Below, piece after piece: positions 23,690-33,846 of a DNA stretch of 64,000 bases (its first letter is position 1; each line of letters starts with the position of its first letter). Made by a program: the position numbers and the translations under genes. The notes below the pieces were generated by a model. It was not told the origin of the DNA, ran no database searches, and saw only the letters and a list, made by a program, of their open reading frames with translations. The stretch comes from Gnetum montanum (Eukaryota; Streptophyta; Gnetopsida; Gnetales; Gnetaceae), in the NCBI GenBank assembly GCA_015680685.1, contig MNCI01000625.1, positions 172,313-236,312 of the forward strand, in the 5' to 3' direction.

Positions 23690-24850
23690 GGTTTTAGTTA
23701 TTGGCGGTTGACTAACTATGTTTTGGTGGGGTCTGCAGGTTTGTGGATGAGCAAGGCCCCGGATGGGAAGGTTTCGGAGACAATATAAGGTCCCTCCTAC
23801 AGTGTTTGAAACTTGGTCAGTTGGAATACGTGTGAGGGGTTCCAATACAACACCTTGTCTCTACATCTAAACATGACCTTCTAAATCCTAAGATAGTGTC
23901 ATTTTTTATTGTAGGCCTTGTGGATCTCATTGAAGGATAGGGCCACTAATCGGTTCTCATCTAGCACACTTAAATTGATCAGGCATTCGCATTGTGCTAG
24001 CAGTAGGTCAAGACCCAAGTCACTGGCGGTGGATAGTATGTAGAGTTCAGCTTGAATTGGAAGTGTTGGCAACTTTCCGTACACTAACTCATAGGGAGAG
24101 TACCCTACAGGAAGTTTCCAAGTGGAGCGATAGGCCCATAGGGCATCATTAAGCTTAGTGCTCCAATCCCTCCTGTATTTGCTGATGGTTCAGGTAAGGA
24201 TCTTGGTAATCTTCCTATTGGTGACTTCGGCCTACCCGTTGGCTTGGGGGTGATAGGGAGTTGTGAATTTATGCGTTACCCCTAAGCATTGCATGAATTT
24301 CTAAAAAGTGACACCCGTAAAATGATTCCCATTATCAGACATGAGTGCACGTGCCACTCCAAACCTGTTAACGATTTGTTGTTGGACAAATCGTGCGGCG
24401 GCGTTGGAAGAACAGTCGACGACGGCTACTGCTTCTGCCCCTTTTGTACAATAGTTCATAGCTACAATGATGTATGCCTTTCCGTTTGATAGGGGTGTGA
24501 TGGGTCCCATGAAGTCAATGCCCCTAATGTCAAAGGGCTCCGGTGGCTGGATCCATTGTTGAGGTCCCTCCAACCATGTCGTCATCCCACCATCCCTCTG
24601 GCATCATTCACAGGAGCAGGTGAACCATTGTGCATCCTTGAAGATGGTGGGCCAATAATACCTGCAAGCAGGATCTTAATGGCTGTGCGGCATCTAGCAT
24701 AGTGGCCCCCACAAGGGCCCTCATGAGCATCCTGGAGGACGCACAACGTATCATCATCAGGGACACACCATCAAACCAAGCCATCTGCACACATCTTGTA
24801 AAGATGGCCATTAATCTCCATGAAACACTTGGCCTTATCAAGAAACTGTT
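23690..24850 (-). pseudogene. E2 integrase
   Basis: Minus-strand translation gives the core FDIRGIDFMGPITPLSNGK with the first catalytic Asp, then RFGVARALMSDNGNHF with the second. Further on come LAQCECLINLSVLDENR and the C-terminal module LYWNPSHVFQLTKFQTL plus GPYIVSETFPSGALL at about 23800-23700. Stops and frameshifts lie between. The zinc-binding part near 24650-24800 is heavily decayed. Confidence 0.85.
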
Positions 24851-24893
24851 GTTTTTGTCGATGGTTCCACTCCTTTAACAACTCTTGAGTGGT

Positions 24894-25376
24894 GAGCTAG
24901 GTCAGGTTGTGGCGGAACCAAGGGGATTCCTTAGGCACTTGCGGATCAACTACACCTGTGAAGAGGAATTCATCTGGAAATTGGTCGGATAAGGGCTCCT
25001 CCTCTTCTGCGGCATCCCATTGCAACCGAGATAAGTGGTCAGCAACCACATTCTCAGTCCCCTTCCTGTCTACCATGGTAAGATCAAACTCCTGAAGAAT
25101 CACCAGCCACCAGATTATGCGGGGGCTCATGGTTGGTTTGTTCATCAGGAACTGAATAACACTATGGTCAGTATGCACAAACACCTCGTATCTGAGCACA
25201 TAGTGCCAGAATTTGTCCAAGGTGAACACCACCGCCATTAACTCCTTTTCGGTGGTGGTGTAGTTCAACTGAGCACCCACAATGCTACAGATTGCACAGT
25301 GGATATAATAAGGATGTTTTTGATTGTCACACTGTGTAAGCATGGCTCCCATGGCAAAGTTGGATGCGTTTGTCAT
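24894..25376 (-). pseudogene. E2 RNase H (Ty3 type)
   Basis: Open frame of 159 codons reading NASNFAMGAMLTQ, NYTTTEKELMAVVFTLDKF, VFVHTDHSVIQFLM and KGTENVVADHLSRL. These are the canonical Ty3 RNase H blocks with the TEKE and TDH acidic residues. It directly follows RT. Only one RNase H is visible here, unlike in E1. Confidence 0.92.
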
Positions 25377-26290
25377 AATGTGAAAGGGTTTGGACCAATC
25401 AGGGGCTCATAGAATTGGATTTTCTACGAGTTTCTATTTTAGCACTTGGAATGCAGACTCACACTCCTTCTTCCAGATGAATGGAGCATCCTTCTTTGTC
25501 AGCTCTACCAACAACTTGGCGATCTTCGAGAAGTTTTCAATGAATCGCTAGTAGTAACCACTGTGTCCAAGGAATGATCGAACATCTTTGATAGTACTTG
25601 GTTGGCGAGTGATTCCTTGGATAACCTAGATCTTTTCAGGATCTACGCTGATCCCTGTTTGTGAGATGCGATGCCCCAACACAATGCCCTCTTGGACCAT
25701 CAAATGGCTCTTCTGCCAATTGAGCCACAGATTGGTATCTACACACCTTTTCAGAACCTACTCCAGACTGTCCAAGGCTTGCTCGAATGTGGCCCCATAT
25801 GTGGAGAAGTCATCCATGAAGACTTCCACCCCATTGCCGATTTGTTGCTGGAAGATGCTTAGGACAAGGTGTTAGAACGTAGCGGGCGTATTGCACAAGC
25901 TAAAGGGCATCTTCTTGTATGCGAAAGTCCCCCATGGACTCGTAAAAGTAGTTTTGGCCTAATCCTCTGGTGCTATTTGGATTTGGTTATAACCACTATA
26001 ACCATCCAAAAAGCTATAGTAGTGGTGCCCTGCTATGGTGTCCAACACCTGGCCCACAAATGGGAGCGAGAAGTGGCCCTTGAAGGTCGCCATATTGAGC
26101 AACCAGAAATCAATACAAATCCTCCACTTGCCACCTTTCTTGGGCATGATAACGAGTGGGCTAACCCATTCGCTATCAGCGACAGGAATAGATGAATCCC
26201 ACCTTTAGCAATTGTTCAATTTCATCTTTTACAATTTGCTTCAATTTAAGATTCAACCGTCTTTGTGGTTGTCATCATGGCTTCATGGAA
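25377..26290 (-). pseudogene. E2 reverse transcriptase
   Basis: Minus strand: KWRICIDFWLLNMATFK, SFLDGYSGYNQIQI, SPWGTFAYKKMPFSLCN, then the catalytic VFMDDFSTYG, IVLGHRIS and VRSFLGHSGYY. The order and spacing are those of Ty3 RT. Stops include TAG for TGG/CAG-type codons. Not functional. Confidence 0.92.
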
Positions 26291-27260
26291 GGGTCAAGAT
26301 AGATCTGATGCTAGCAGACCCTAGGATCAACTCCAGTCAACTCAGGATATGACCATGCGAATGCAGCAACCCATTTGTTTACCACCTCCAACAACTTCTT
26401 TTTCTGATCTGGAGCAAGGGTGGCATTAATGATTACTGGCTTTCCATTTTGCAAAAATGCACATTCCAAGTGAGTCAGTAAAGACTTTAGCTCCATGGGC
26501 TCTTGTTTGAAGCTCTCAGGGATTTCTAGCTTCCCCCAATCATCTTGGTCATCAACAGTGAAGACTTGTTGATGAACCTCTTCCATTTCATCTCTGCTGT
26601 CAATGTAGGCTTGTACAAGCCCCTCTAATGGTTCCATGCACAATGTGCTGCTAGTAGGATTAGCTGTCAGCCACTGGGTGCCCTCTTGGTTAGTGGCTGC
26701 TGCGTACAAGCACTATTGAACAGGTGATTCCTCGGTACACCAACTGCATGCTTGAATGGATATCCGCTTAGCGGACCATAATTGCTACACATAGTTGCAC
26801 CCTAAGTCACTGTACATGATGCATGGAATGCATTTCTTCTTGATCTTTCCGAAAGGATTTTCCTTTGAAATTTCAAGGGATAAATCGTGGAGGCATAGTC
26901 GTGCATCCACCATGCTTAGCCAGGCCCTTCCCATAATGATTGAAAAGTTCCCCTTGCAGTTCTCTACACGGATGACCAAGAAATCAGTAGGGTAGGACCA
27001 CCCACAAACGGTGGTCACAATGTCCTCCACCAATCCCAAGGGAACGGTGATGGATTGATCTGCTAACTTGAGCCAAATGATGCTCTTCTTTAGTGGGAAA
27101 AGGTTCTAGTTCTTATACATATCATGAGAGATCAAATTGATCCTTGACCCCGAATCCAGATTAGCTTTGCATGGCTCATTCCCTGCCACCTGAAGATAGA
27201 TGAGGGGGCTTCCCGAATTAATCAATTTTTAGGGAAGGTGACTAGCCTTGATCCAGTCGA
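26291..27260 (-). pseudogene. E2 protease and protease-RT linker
   Basis: KANLDSGSRINLISHDMY near 27175-27120 is the D-S-G-S retropepsin active site. FSIIMGRAWLSMVDA at about 26950-26905 fits the C-terminal I-x-G-R block. The linker continues to the AAFAWSYPELTGVDP segment at about 26360-26315 that precedes RT in plant Ty3 elements. Stops occur at about 26778 and 26710. Confidence 0.85.
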
Positions 27261-27498
27261 TCACAGCATGTGTGAGCATGACTATCTAGACATTGGAGTG
27301 CTGTTGTTATTGGCTTGGAGGTTGCTCTGGCAGTGGAATAGTGTAGGTGCATGTAGGTTCAAAGGCATTGGCCACAGGTGTATGCAAGGGTATGTTCAAA
27401 TTTTTGGGCCAAAAAAAGGGACGTTTCCATGGATTGGGTTCTGGTCCACTCGGCTGAGGTGCCAGTTATAAGTTAACAACCCTCATAGTATTTCGTTG

Positions 27499-29734
27499 CT
27501 ACGGCTGTGGTGGTATCTCTCCTTGCATCGGAGGTGTAGGTGGCAGCTGAGTGGGGTGTTGTGGAGGAGTGGCAGGAAAAGGTGATGGAGGGTAGAAGAG
27601 ATGTGAGTTTTCCCCCTGGGGTGATGGATATTGATGGCAAAAATACTTCAGGGGGTGGTAATGACTTTGAAAGGCCACATGGTTAGAAGAGTCCCTTGGA
27701 GAGACCGGTTGCTGAACATAGTACCCATAGGGATCTGGCTGTTTGTAAGGGCACCACTGCCTTGGAGGTGGCATCCCCCATGTTTGTGGGTGTTGCCATT
27801 ATTGGAAGTATTCATACAGTTGCGGTGGCGCTCCACTTAGATAATATCCTTGCTGTTGTTGGTGGAACCACCTAGAATTGCCTTGTGGATAAGGCAACCT
27901 TCGGGGTGTTTGCCGTTGTGCCAAGCGAGGGTTCAATGCGTACACCCCAGACTCTTGAAGATGCGACACCATAGGACAACATCCCTTAGGATGTTCATAT
28001 TGGCATATGTCACATTCATCATTCTCCTCTGTGTCAAAGTCTACAATCTGCTCTATTATACCAACCTCGCCCTTTCCCCTATATTGGGCATGTTCAGCTT
28101 CCTTCTTCCTATGCCGATCGTGGTCATTACCTTATTCTCTGGACTCTTCTACGATTTTCAACACACTTTGAACCCTTTCATCCAAAGAGTCCCACATCTT
28201 ATCCACCTTTGCTGAAATTTCAGATGTGAACTTTTGTAACAGCAAGGTCTTTTGGTTTACCACTGCTTCCAATGATGATTCTTCCTCCTCATCACAAAAA
28301 CGGACTTTTCTTTTCCTGAGGGAAGGATCTTAGTTGACTTCTTCTGCACTCTCCTTTTTTCTAAGTTCTCCTTCCTCCTTGGCCACCTGTTCAATGAGGT
28401 GTTTCAATTGATGGATCCTTAGCTCTGATAGTCATCCCTAGGCATACACACCAAGGGTCTTTCATGTTTCAAAATGGAGCCCATCAATGATGTGGCGAAG
28501 CTGTGACCGCTGAGAGTAACCATGACCAAGACACCGATGCAATAATGAGTAGTACCTGCTCATGGTAGCATCCAAGGGTTCATGATTTCCTTATTTCCAG
28601 CCTTGGATCTGTTGTCTCAGGTTTGCCACTCTGGAGTATGTTTGATACTTGTCATTGAAAATTTCAAGCATCATACTCCATCTTTTGATTAATTCCAGCT
28701 CCAAGGACTGGTACCAAATTTTAGCTTATTTGATGAGCATGCGAGGGAACAGCTTCAGCTTTTGCCAATCATTGTCAATGTTTTGTAGGGTGCAGGCATC
28801 ATGGAATGTCTATAGGTGAGTCTACGAATCGCAGTTGTATCCCCCTTCAAATCTAGGGATGTTGTTCATATCAACATGCTTGATCCGGCTATCCCTCATG
28901 TGGCTACTAGGGATTTGCACTACTTAGTGATCTGGAGCATACTTCGGGTAGCCAACAATGGCTCATCTGAATCATAATCCTATTGAGGACCATGATGTCT
29001 GTGACAATTCCGACTATCTCTCCTTTCATGTCAGCGAGCATCACATGATTGCTCGCGCACTTCCTCACGTTGTCCCTTCCAAACCTTTTTACCACTATCC
29101 TTTCGCTTCCTCCTACCTCAGTTATGATTAAAGCCTAAGCTAGATGAAGGAGAAGGAGAGTGAGAGGATGGAGAAGAAGGAGAAGGATTTCTCCCTCTAC
29201 CCTGATAACAGTCCTAATCATCCCGTTCATCTTTGCTATGTGACCCTCCATCCCCTTGGGGATCTTGGCCACCTAGATGCTTGGACTGAATCATGGATTG
29301 GAGGACCTACTGCCCTAGGGGAAGTTCAGTTGAATGGGTGTCATGAAAGATGGGATCCCCATTGTTTTACAGCCCTTGCAAGAATAAGGGGTTACTGATT
29401 GTTTCCCCTTTAGCTGTTCATATCTATCCACTTGCTACTGATCTCTTGCTCGTTGAGCCTCAGTGGGACGATAGTCTCGGTAGTCATGGTCCTCCATGAC
29501 ATACTCTACTCCAAGGTCCTAGATGCCCAATCTGCCAAGATTGTGAAATAGCATCGCAGGAGTCGATCGGTCAGGAGGGTGTACAATATTGCCCTCCATG
29601 TCCTGCCATCATAAATACTCATCCTAATGTAGGATGAACATGAAATCAGGGACGTACTCATCGGGATGCTTGTACCCCACCCGACACTCCTGTGGCACCG
29701 ATGGGGTGGATATCTCCCTCCTACGAGAAGACAT
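27499..29734 (-). pseudogene. E2 gag
   Basis: ATG at 29734-29732 opens MSSRRREISTPSVPQE, followed by GYKHPDEYVPDFMFILH, which aligns with HPDEYIPNFTFILH of E3. The middle, around 28850-28450, holds the gag core. A CDICQYEHPKGCCP zinc-knuckle-like motif lies near 28010-27970. The proline-, glutamine- and tyrosine-rich tail (PYKQPDPYGYYVQQPVSP) is also shared with E3. Many stops. The same-family relationship of E2 and E3 is clear from these blocks. Confidence 0.88.
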
Positions 29735-29882
29735 ATTAGATGTTAGATGGTCCATGTAATCAATGTACCTTACTGCTAACTTTAATCCACCTAGCATGCG
29801 TAAATATTTCTATCCTGGGTCTATTCCAACAACTTGAATGATAATTTCACTAAGGTTAGATGACGCATGTAAGACTTAACAA

Positions 29883-29902
29883 GTCCCCAGCAACAGTGCC
29901 AA
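29883..29902 (-). promoter_or_regulatory. E2 primer-binding site (tRNA-Asp type)
   Basis: On the minus strand TTGGCACTGTTGCTGGGGAC follows the LTR end immediately. It matches the complement of the plant tRNA-Asp 3' end (TGGCGCCGTTGCCGGGG) except for transitions. Confidence 0.85.
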
Positions 29903-30817
29903 TGATGAGCAGCTAGGTACCCCTACGTCCAACCATAAGAATCACAGGCGTTCACATGCGACTCGGTCGAATTCAGTAGACTGTAAGCATTTAACATACA
30001 CCAGACCCTAACCAGTGAAACCCTTGGGTTAGAATGGTCACTGTCTTCCTAATGTCACTTGTGATGTTCTAATTACGATGGTTAAGTGAGATTAAGGCTA
30101 ATGATTTTTATATCTTTTTCAATATCTTTTGGTGGCTAATTAAGGTATGAAGAGTAAGGAATAAACTATTATCTAAACTATAACTATCCTAGCTTATACT
30201 CTAACTGTTCCTAGCATAAGTATTCGATCCCATCTTCTGAGCATGTTCTGAGCATCTCCTAACACTTCTGGGTTACTAGACGTTAAGTGTCACTGGGCTT
30301 ACCAAGTGTTTGATTTACGTTCGAGATGGTCATACTTATAGCCTTGATGAACTATGAATAAGCGATAGCGATCAAGATAACAATAATAGAAACTTAAGTA
30401 ATTAACAAGTAATTAACAAAGCATAAACATCTTAAACTATTGAATGCATAAAATAGCTAAGTCCAAATGCTGCAAGGAATGCTTGAATAGTTCATCTTTA
30501 TTGTCATCGCGCCAATGGGCTCATATACATCAACGCTTGAATAAAGAGTCGATCACTTTTCTTACACTTGCTGCGGGTACTTGGAAAATATTCTATCTCA
30601 TGCAGGAACAAACTGCAAGAGCTTCGCTGCAACTAACTCAAAGATGCCTAAATGAGGTGGAAGGCCCTCTTATTTATAGACCGAGATAGGCAGCTGCATA
30701 AACGGGGCCACATCGACGTAGGGAGGCTACTTCAATGGGCCCGCGTCGACGTGGCCTCGTATACACGGCCTTATATACGTAGCCCAGTCGATGCATTGAC
30801 TTAATGACACTTCATCA
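29903..30817 (-). mobile_element. E2 5' LTR, full length (915 bp)
   Basis: In plus orientation it starts TGATGAGCAGCTAGGTACCC and ends TTCATCA, followed by CCCAT. The TATA box (TATAAATA on the minus strand) is at 30671-30678. The R-region pair TCTTTATT (30495-30502) and AATAAAGA (30540-30547) faces inward. U3 (30690-30800) carries CGTCGACG, ATATACGTA and related palindromic words. Confidence 0.9.
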
Positions 30818-31174
30818 CCCATATTCCATGACAACCATGCCTTGTGATTGCTGCACATCGCTTATGAGGAATGCCTTAGCATTTGCAATATTTGAAAAAA
30901 AAAAACTCATCCATGGGATTTGAAAAGGTTTTACAGCTAGTTGCTAACCTCACCTTAACCCTCCTCCTTTCATATAACTAATACAAAACTTTCAAACCCA
31001 TAACTTGGAGTTTAATAGGCTAGTACTTACAATTTTTACTTGTATGCCATAATGCATAAGAATAAAGTTTTTTTAAAAGATATAAGAACATTTAAATATA
31101 TGTGATGATAAAAATATAAAAGATGTAAATGATAAATAGTTTAATATTCTTATTTAAAAGAATTATAGTAAAGA

Positions 31175-31275
31175 AGAAGTGATCTAAGTGGTTAAGTCAT
31201 TGTTGAAAAAGGTTTTCAAGTGTGAGATTGTTAGTTTAATTTACACTTTATGCATCTTTATGTTCTATGTGAGTT
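31175..31275 (+). repeat. SINE-like fragment, second type
   Basis: GTGATCTAAGTGGTTAAGTC resembles a tRNA A box and GGTTTTCAAGTGTGAGATTG a decayed B box about 35 bases later. Only one copy was noticed, so this is tentative. The rest of 30823-31290 is AT-rich with nothing identified. Confidence 0.3.
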
Positions 31276-31302
31276 TTATAAATATACTGTGTTGGCTATA
31301 TG

Positions 31303-31420
31303 TCAACAATGAGGTGTTAGCTTAGTGGTAAGACTCTTGATTTGAAAACTTCAAGTCATGAGTTTGATTTTGGTGGGCAATGTTAAGTTATGAAATTTAA
31401 ATTGGACTATATATCTTAGG
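31303..31420 (+). repeat. tRNA-derived SINE copy 1
   Basis: CAATGAGGTGTTAGCTTAGTGGTAAG contains an A-box-like TAGCTTAGTGG; ATGAGTTTGATTTTGG about 40 bases on fits a decayed B box. Head sequences matching this occur at 40236 (minus), 43146 (minus) and 50238 (plus). The tail AATGTTAAGTTATGAAATTT is shared with the 43-kb copy. Confidence 0.65.
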
Positions 31421-31579
31421 GTGTACCAATATTACAATTGTTTTAGGTTCCAACACCACAACCATCCCTCTCCCTTTCCCTTAAAATATCTATATATTTA
31501 ATTATAATAATTATCATTTTTATTATATTTAAACAAAGAAACTTAGGGCTAGTAGCACAACCCCTACTCACACAGCAAG

Positions 31580-32539
31580 TGATGAGTGGTGAGGTACCCC
31601 TACACTCAACCATACAAATACGAGCATTCATGCATGATCTGGCCGAACTCCACAGACAGGCTAGTTGTGGTATCCAGATAGTTACACGTTGATCGTAGTT
31701 CACTGTCTTCCCACCTGGATTAGTATTTTCTTTGTCACGTATGGTTTAGTCTAGAGTGAGGTGTATGATGTAGTCCTAAACTAGTGCTACTCCTAGAGAC
31801 AATGGAAAATAACCTTATCTTAAACTAATAGGAAATGGGAGAAGAGAATCTAAGCTAGCCTAAGTGCGATGAACATTCATCCTTAATCATCCATACACAT
31901 CTTGGACCTCGTGTACTACTTCTGGGATTACCAAGTGTATATTATTTGAGCACTCCTAGATACGCTACTGGGTTACCAAGTAGTCACACTTAAATGCTCG
32001 TGATTAAGTCATACTCATTCTGCATTTAATAACATAGATAGTAAAGGAAGGTAAAGAAACATTAATTAAGAAAGCAATAAATAAAAATAACAATTAAGTA
32101 ATTAAAACCAAGTGAATGCTGCAATGATGGAGTAATCTCGATCTTTATTGCTAGTCATGTGCGTGTCCAAGTACATCACACTCAAATAAAGGTTTCGTAC
32201 AATTACAATCATCACACTACGGGCATGTAGTGGGGAAAGAGTTGAGATGAACTAAAAATGAACAAAAAGATTCTACTCTAACACTAACTGACTTACTACC
32301 CTTTTCCTGTGCGTCCAAAGGTGTATTTATAGGCTTACACAGGAATCACGATATCATGTACCTGATATCATTATCTAGGCTATGATATTATATATCCAAT
32401 ATCACAGGTCCGGTATCAAAGGTCTGATGTCAAGGGTCTGATATCAGCACTTGGTTATCAAGGCCAATGTCAAGGGTCTGGTATCAAGGGTTTGATGTCA
32501 AGGGTCCAATATTTGCACCTGACAAACTATGATTCATCA
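31580..32539 (-). mobile_element. Solo LTR of the E2/E3 family
   Basis: Starts TGATGAGTGGTGAGGTACCC and ends GATTCATCA in plus orientation, with no internal region on either side. It carries TATAAATA (minus, 32324-32331) and the R-region pair TCTTTATT (32142-32149) with AATAAAGG (32185-32192). U3 at 32385-32515 is a degenerate array of GGTCTGATGTCAAG-like units. The flanking five bases (GCAAG, ACAGG) match at three of five positions, so the target duplication has decayed or the end is mis-set. Confidence 0.85.
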
Positions 32540-32697
32540 ACAGGTAGATAGAACATACTATACAAAAGTATCCTTCTGGAAAGCTAATTTGCTTCTCACA
32601 CACATGTAAGCAAACATGTATTGAATCTTCAAATTCTCAACTAAAACAGAAATATCCGTATCATTATGCTAGATCCATGGATGCATTTTTATTTTTT

Positions 32698-32831
32698 AAA
32701 GAGTGGTTATGTTAAAACAAAAATTACTTAACTCTATCTAGTTTATTTTTTATTTTCTTAAAGAGTAGTGATGTTAGAACTAAAACTACTTAGCTATATG
32801 TCCCTTAATTTTTATCTTTTAAAAAGAGTAG
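32698..32831 (+). repeat. 62-bp tandem repeat interrupted by E3
   Basis: AAAGAGTAGTGATGTTAGAAC...ACTACTTAGCTAT units start near 32698 and 32760. A third starts near 32822 and is cut after AGTAG by E3, resuming at 39893 with AGTAGTGATATCTAAACC and ACTACTTGACTATGTG. Confidence 0.75.
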
Positions 32832-33704
32832 TGATGGGACGCGATATCGCATGGGCCGCGATATTGCATCCCTCGCGATATCGCGTCTTCCCCTACGATA
32901 TCACGTATAGGATATCGCGGTGTGTCGTCATATCTATAAATAAGAGGCGACTCTCCCTTGTTTCCTAATCTAGGCCTAGACCGTAGCGAAACTCTGGTAG
33001 TTTTTCCACTCCAAAGATAGATTAATTTCCATGTGCCTGCAGTAGGAGTCCTAAAGTGAATGGATCTTTATTCAAGCAGACATTGTACTTGAACACAAGT
33101 TTGTGTACGGCAATAAAGATGAGCTTCTTGGATAAACGTTGCAGTGCATGGAATAGGCTAATTAGGATTTTATTTATTGTTATTTATTACTTGTCATTTA
33201 CATGCTTTATTAGGAATTAAATCTCTCTCACCCTTCTCTCCTAGTTAAGTGCCTCAGTACGACCACTTCAAGCATGTGCGTTATGCGTGGTGATCCCAAC
33301 AACGACTAGTGTTTGGTAGCCACGGTTGCATCGGTTCAGGGTGTGTACGGTAAGTGGGAATGGATGCTGATGCTAGGTTAATTTAGACTTAGTTCATTAG
33401 TTAAATTTAGAAATTAGTCTCTTCACCCCTCAACTCAATAACATAGGAGATAAAATACCAAAAGATATAAAAATCATATACCTTGGACTTACTTAACCAT
33501 ACNCAAAAGATATAAAAATCATATACCTTGGACTTACTTAACCATACACCGTGACAAATACAAGTAAGTCTAGGAAGACAACGAATAGTTAACCTTAAGT
33601 GTTCCATGAGGCATGTAGGCACTTAGTTTGCAGAGTTCAACCGGATCGTGCGTATTACGCTTGTATTCATATGGTTGAGTGTAGGGGTACCTCGCCACTC
33701 ATCA
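32832..33704 (+). mobile_element. E3 5' LTR
   Basis: TGATGGGACGCGATATCGCA to CGCCACTCATCA. U3 holds CGATATCGC-type palindromes, TATAAATA is at 32935-32942, and the R-region pair ATCTTTATT (33064-33072) and AATAAAGAT (33112-33120) encloses an inner ACACAAGTTTGTGT palindrome. It contains an exact 44-bp duplication around an N at 33503 that the 3' LTR lacks. Confidence 0.92.
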
Positions 33705-33724
33705 TAGGCACCATTGTCGGGGAC
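33705..33724 (+). promoter_or_regulatory. E3 primer-binding site (tRNA-Asp type)
   Basis: TAGGCACCATTGTCGGGGAC directly follows the LTR. It agrees with the complement of tRNA-Asp (TGGCGCCGTTGCCGGGG) allowing transitions. Confidence 0.8.
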
Positions 33725-33846
33725 TACGTGTTTGTCCGCTAAGTAGAACATAAGAGATCATTCACATTGTTGGGAGCTTCAACGAACCTTAAGGTTAATT
33801 AAATAAGAAAAAATATAACGGTTAATTAGCACACCGATAAGACATA

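Larger units (their letters stand above)
221..30817 (-). mobile_element. E2: Ty3-type LTR retrotransposon, minus strand, split by nested E1
   Basis: On the minus strand the order is 5' LTR (29903-30817), tRNA-Asp-like primer site, gag, protease, RT, RNase H, integrase, an extra ORF, and a truncated 3' LTR (221-917). The two LTRs align without gaps over 697 positions. The termini are TGATGAG and TTCATCA, with near-matching 5-bp flanks. The nested element E1 occupies 1738-19644 and splits the extra ORF. Excluding E1 the element is about 12.7 kb. Many in-frame stops, mostly TAG where CAG is expected, make it non-coding today. The tRNA-Asp primer and RNase H type suggest the Athila/Tat (non-chromovirus) side of Ty3; a finer lineage cannot be fixed by eye. 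Confidence 0.85.

Noticed and set aside
24289-24489. Plus-strand 66-codon ORF
   Set aside because: It is the antisense shadow of the E2 integrase core.
25666-26195. Plus-strand ORFs of 62-108 codons
   Set aside because: They are shadows of the E2 RT on the opposite strand.
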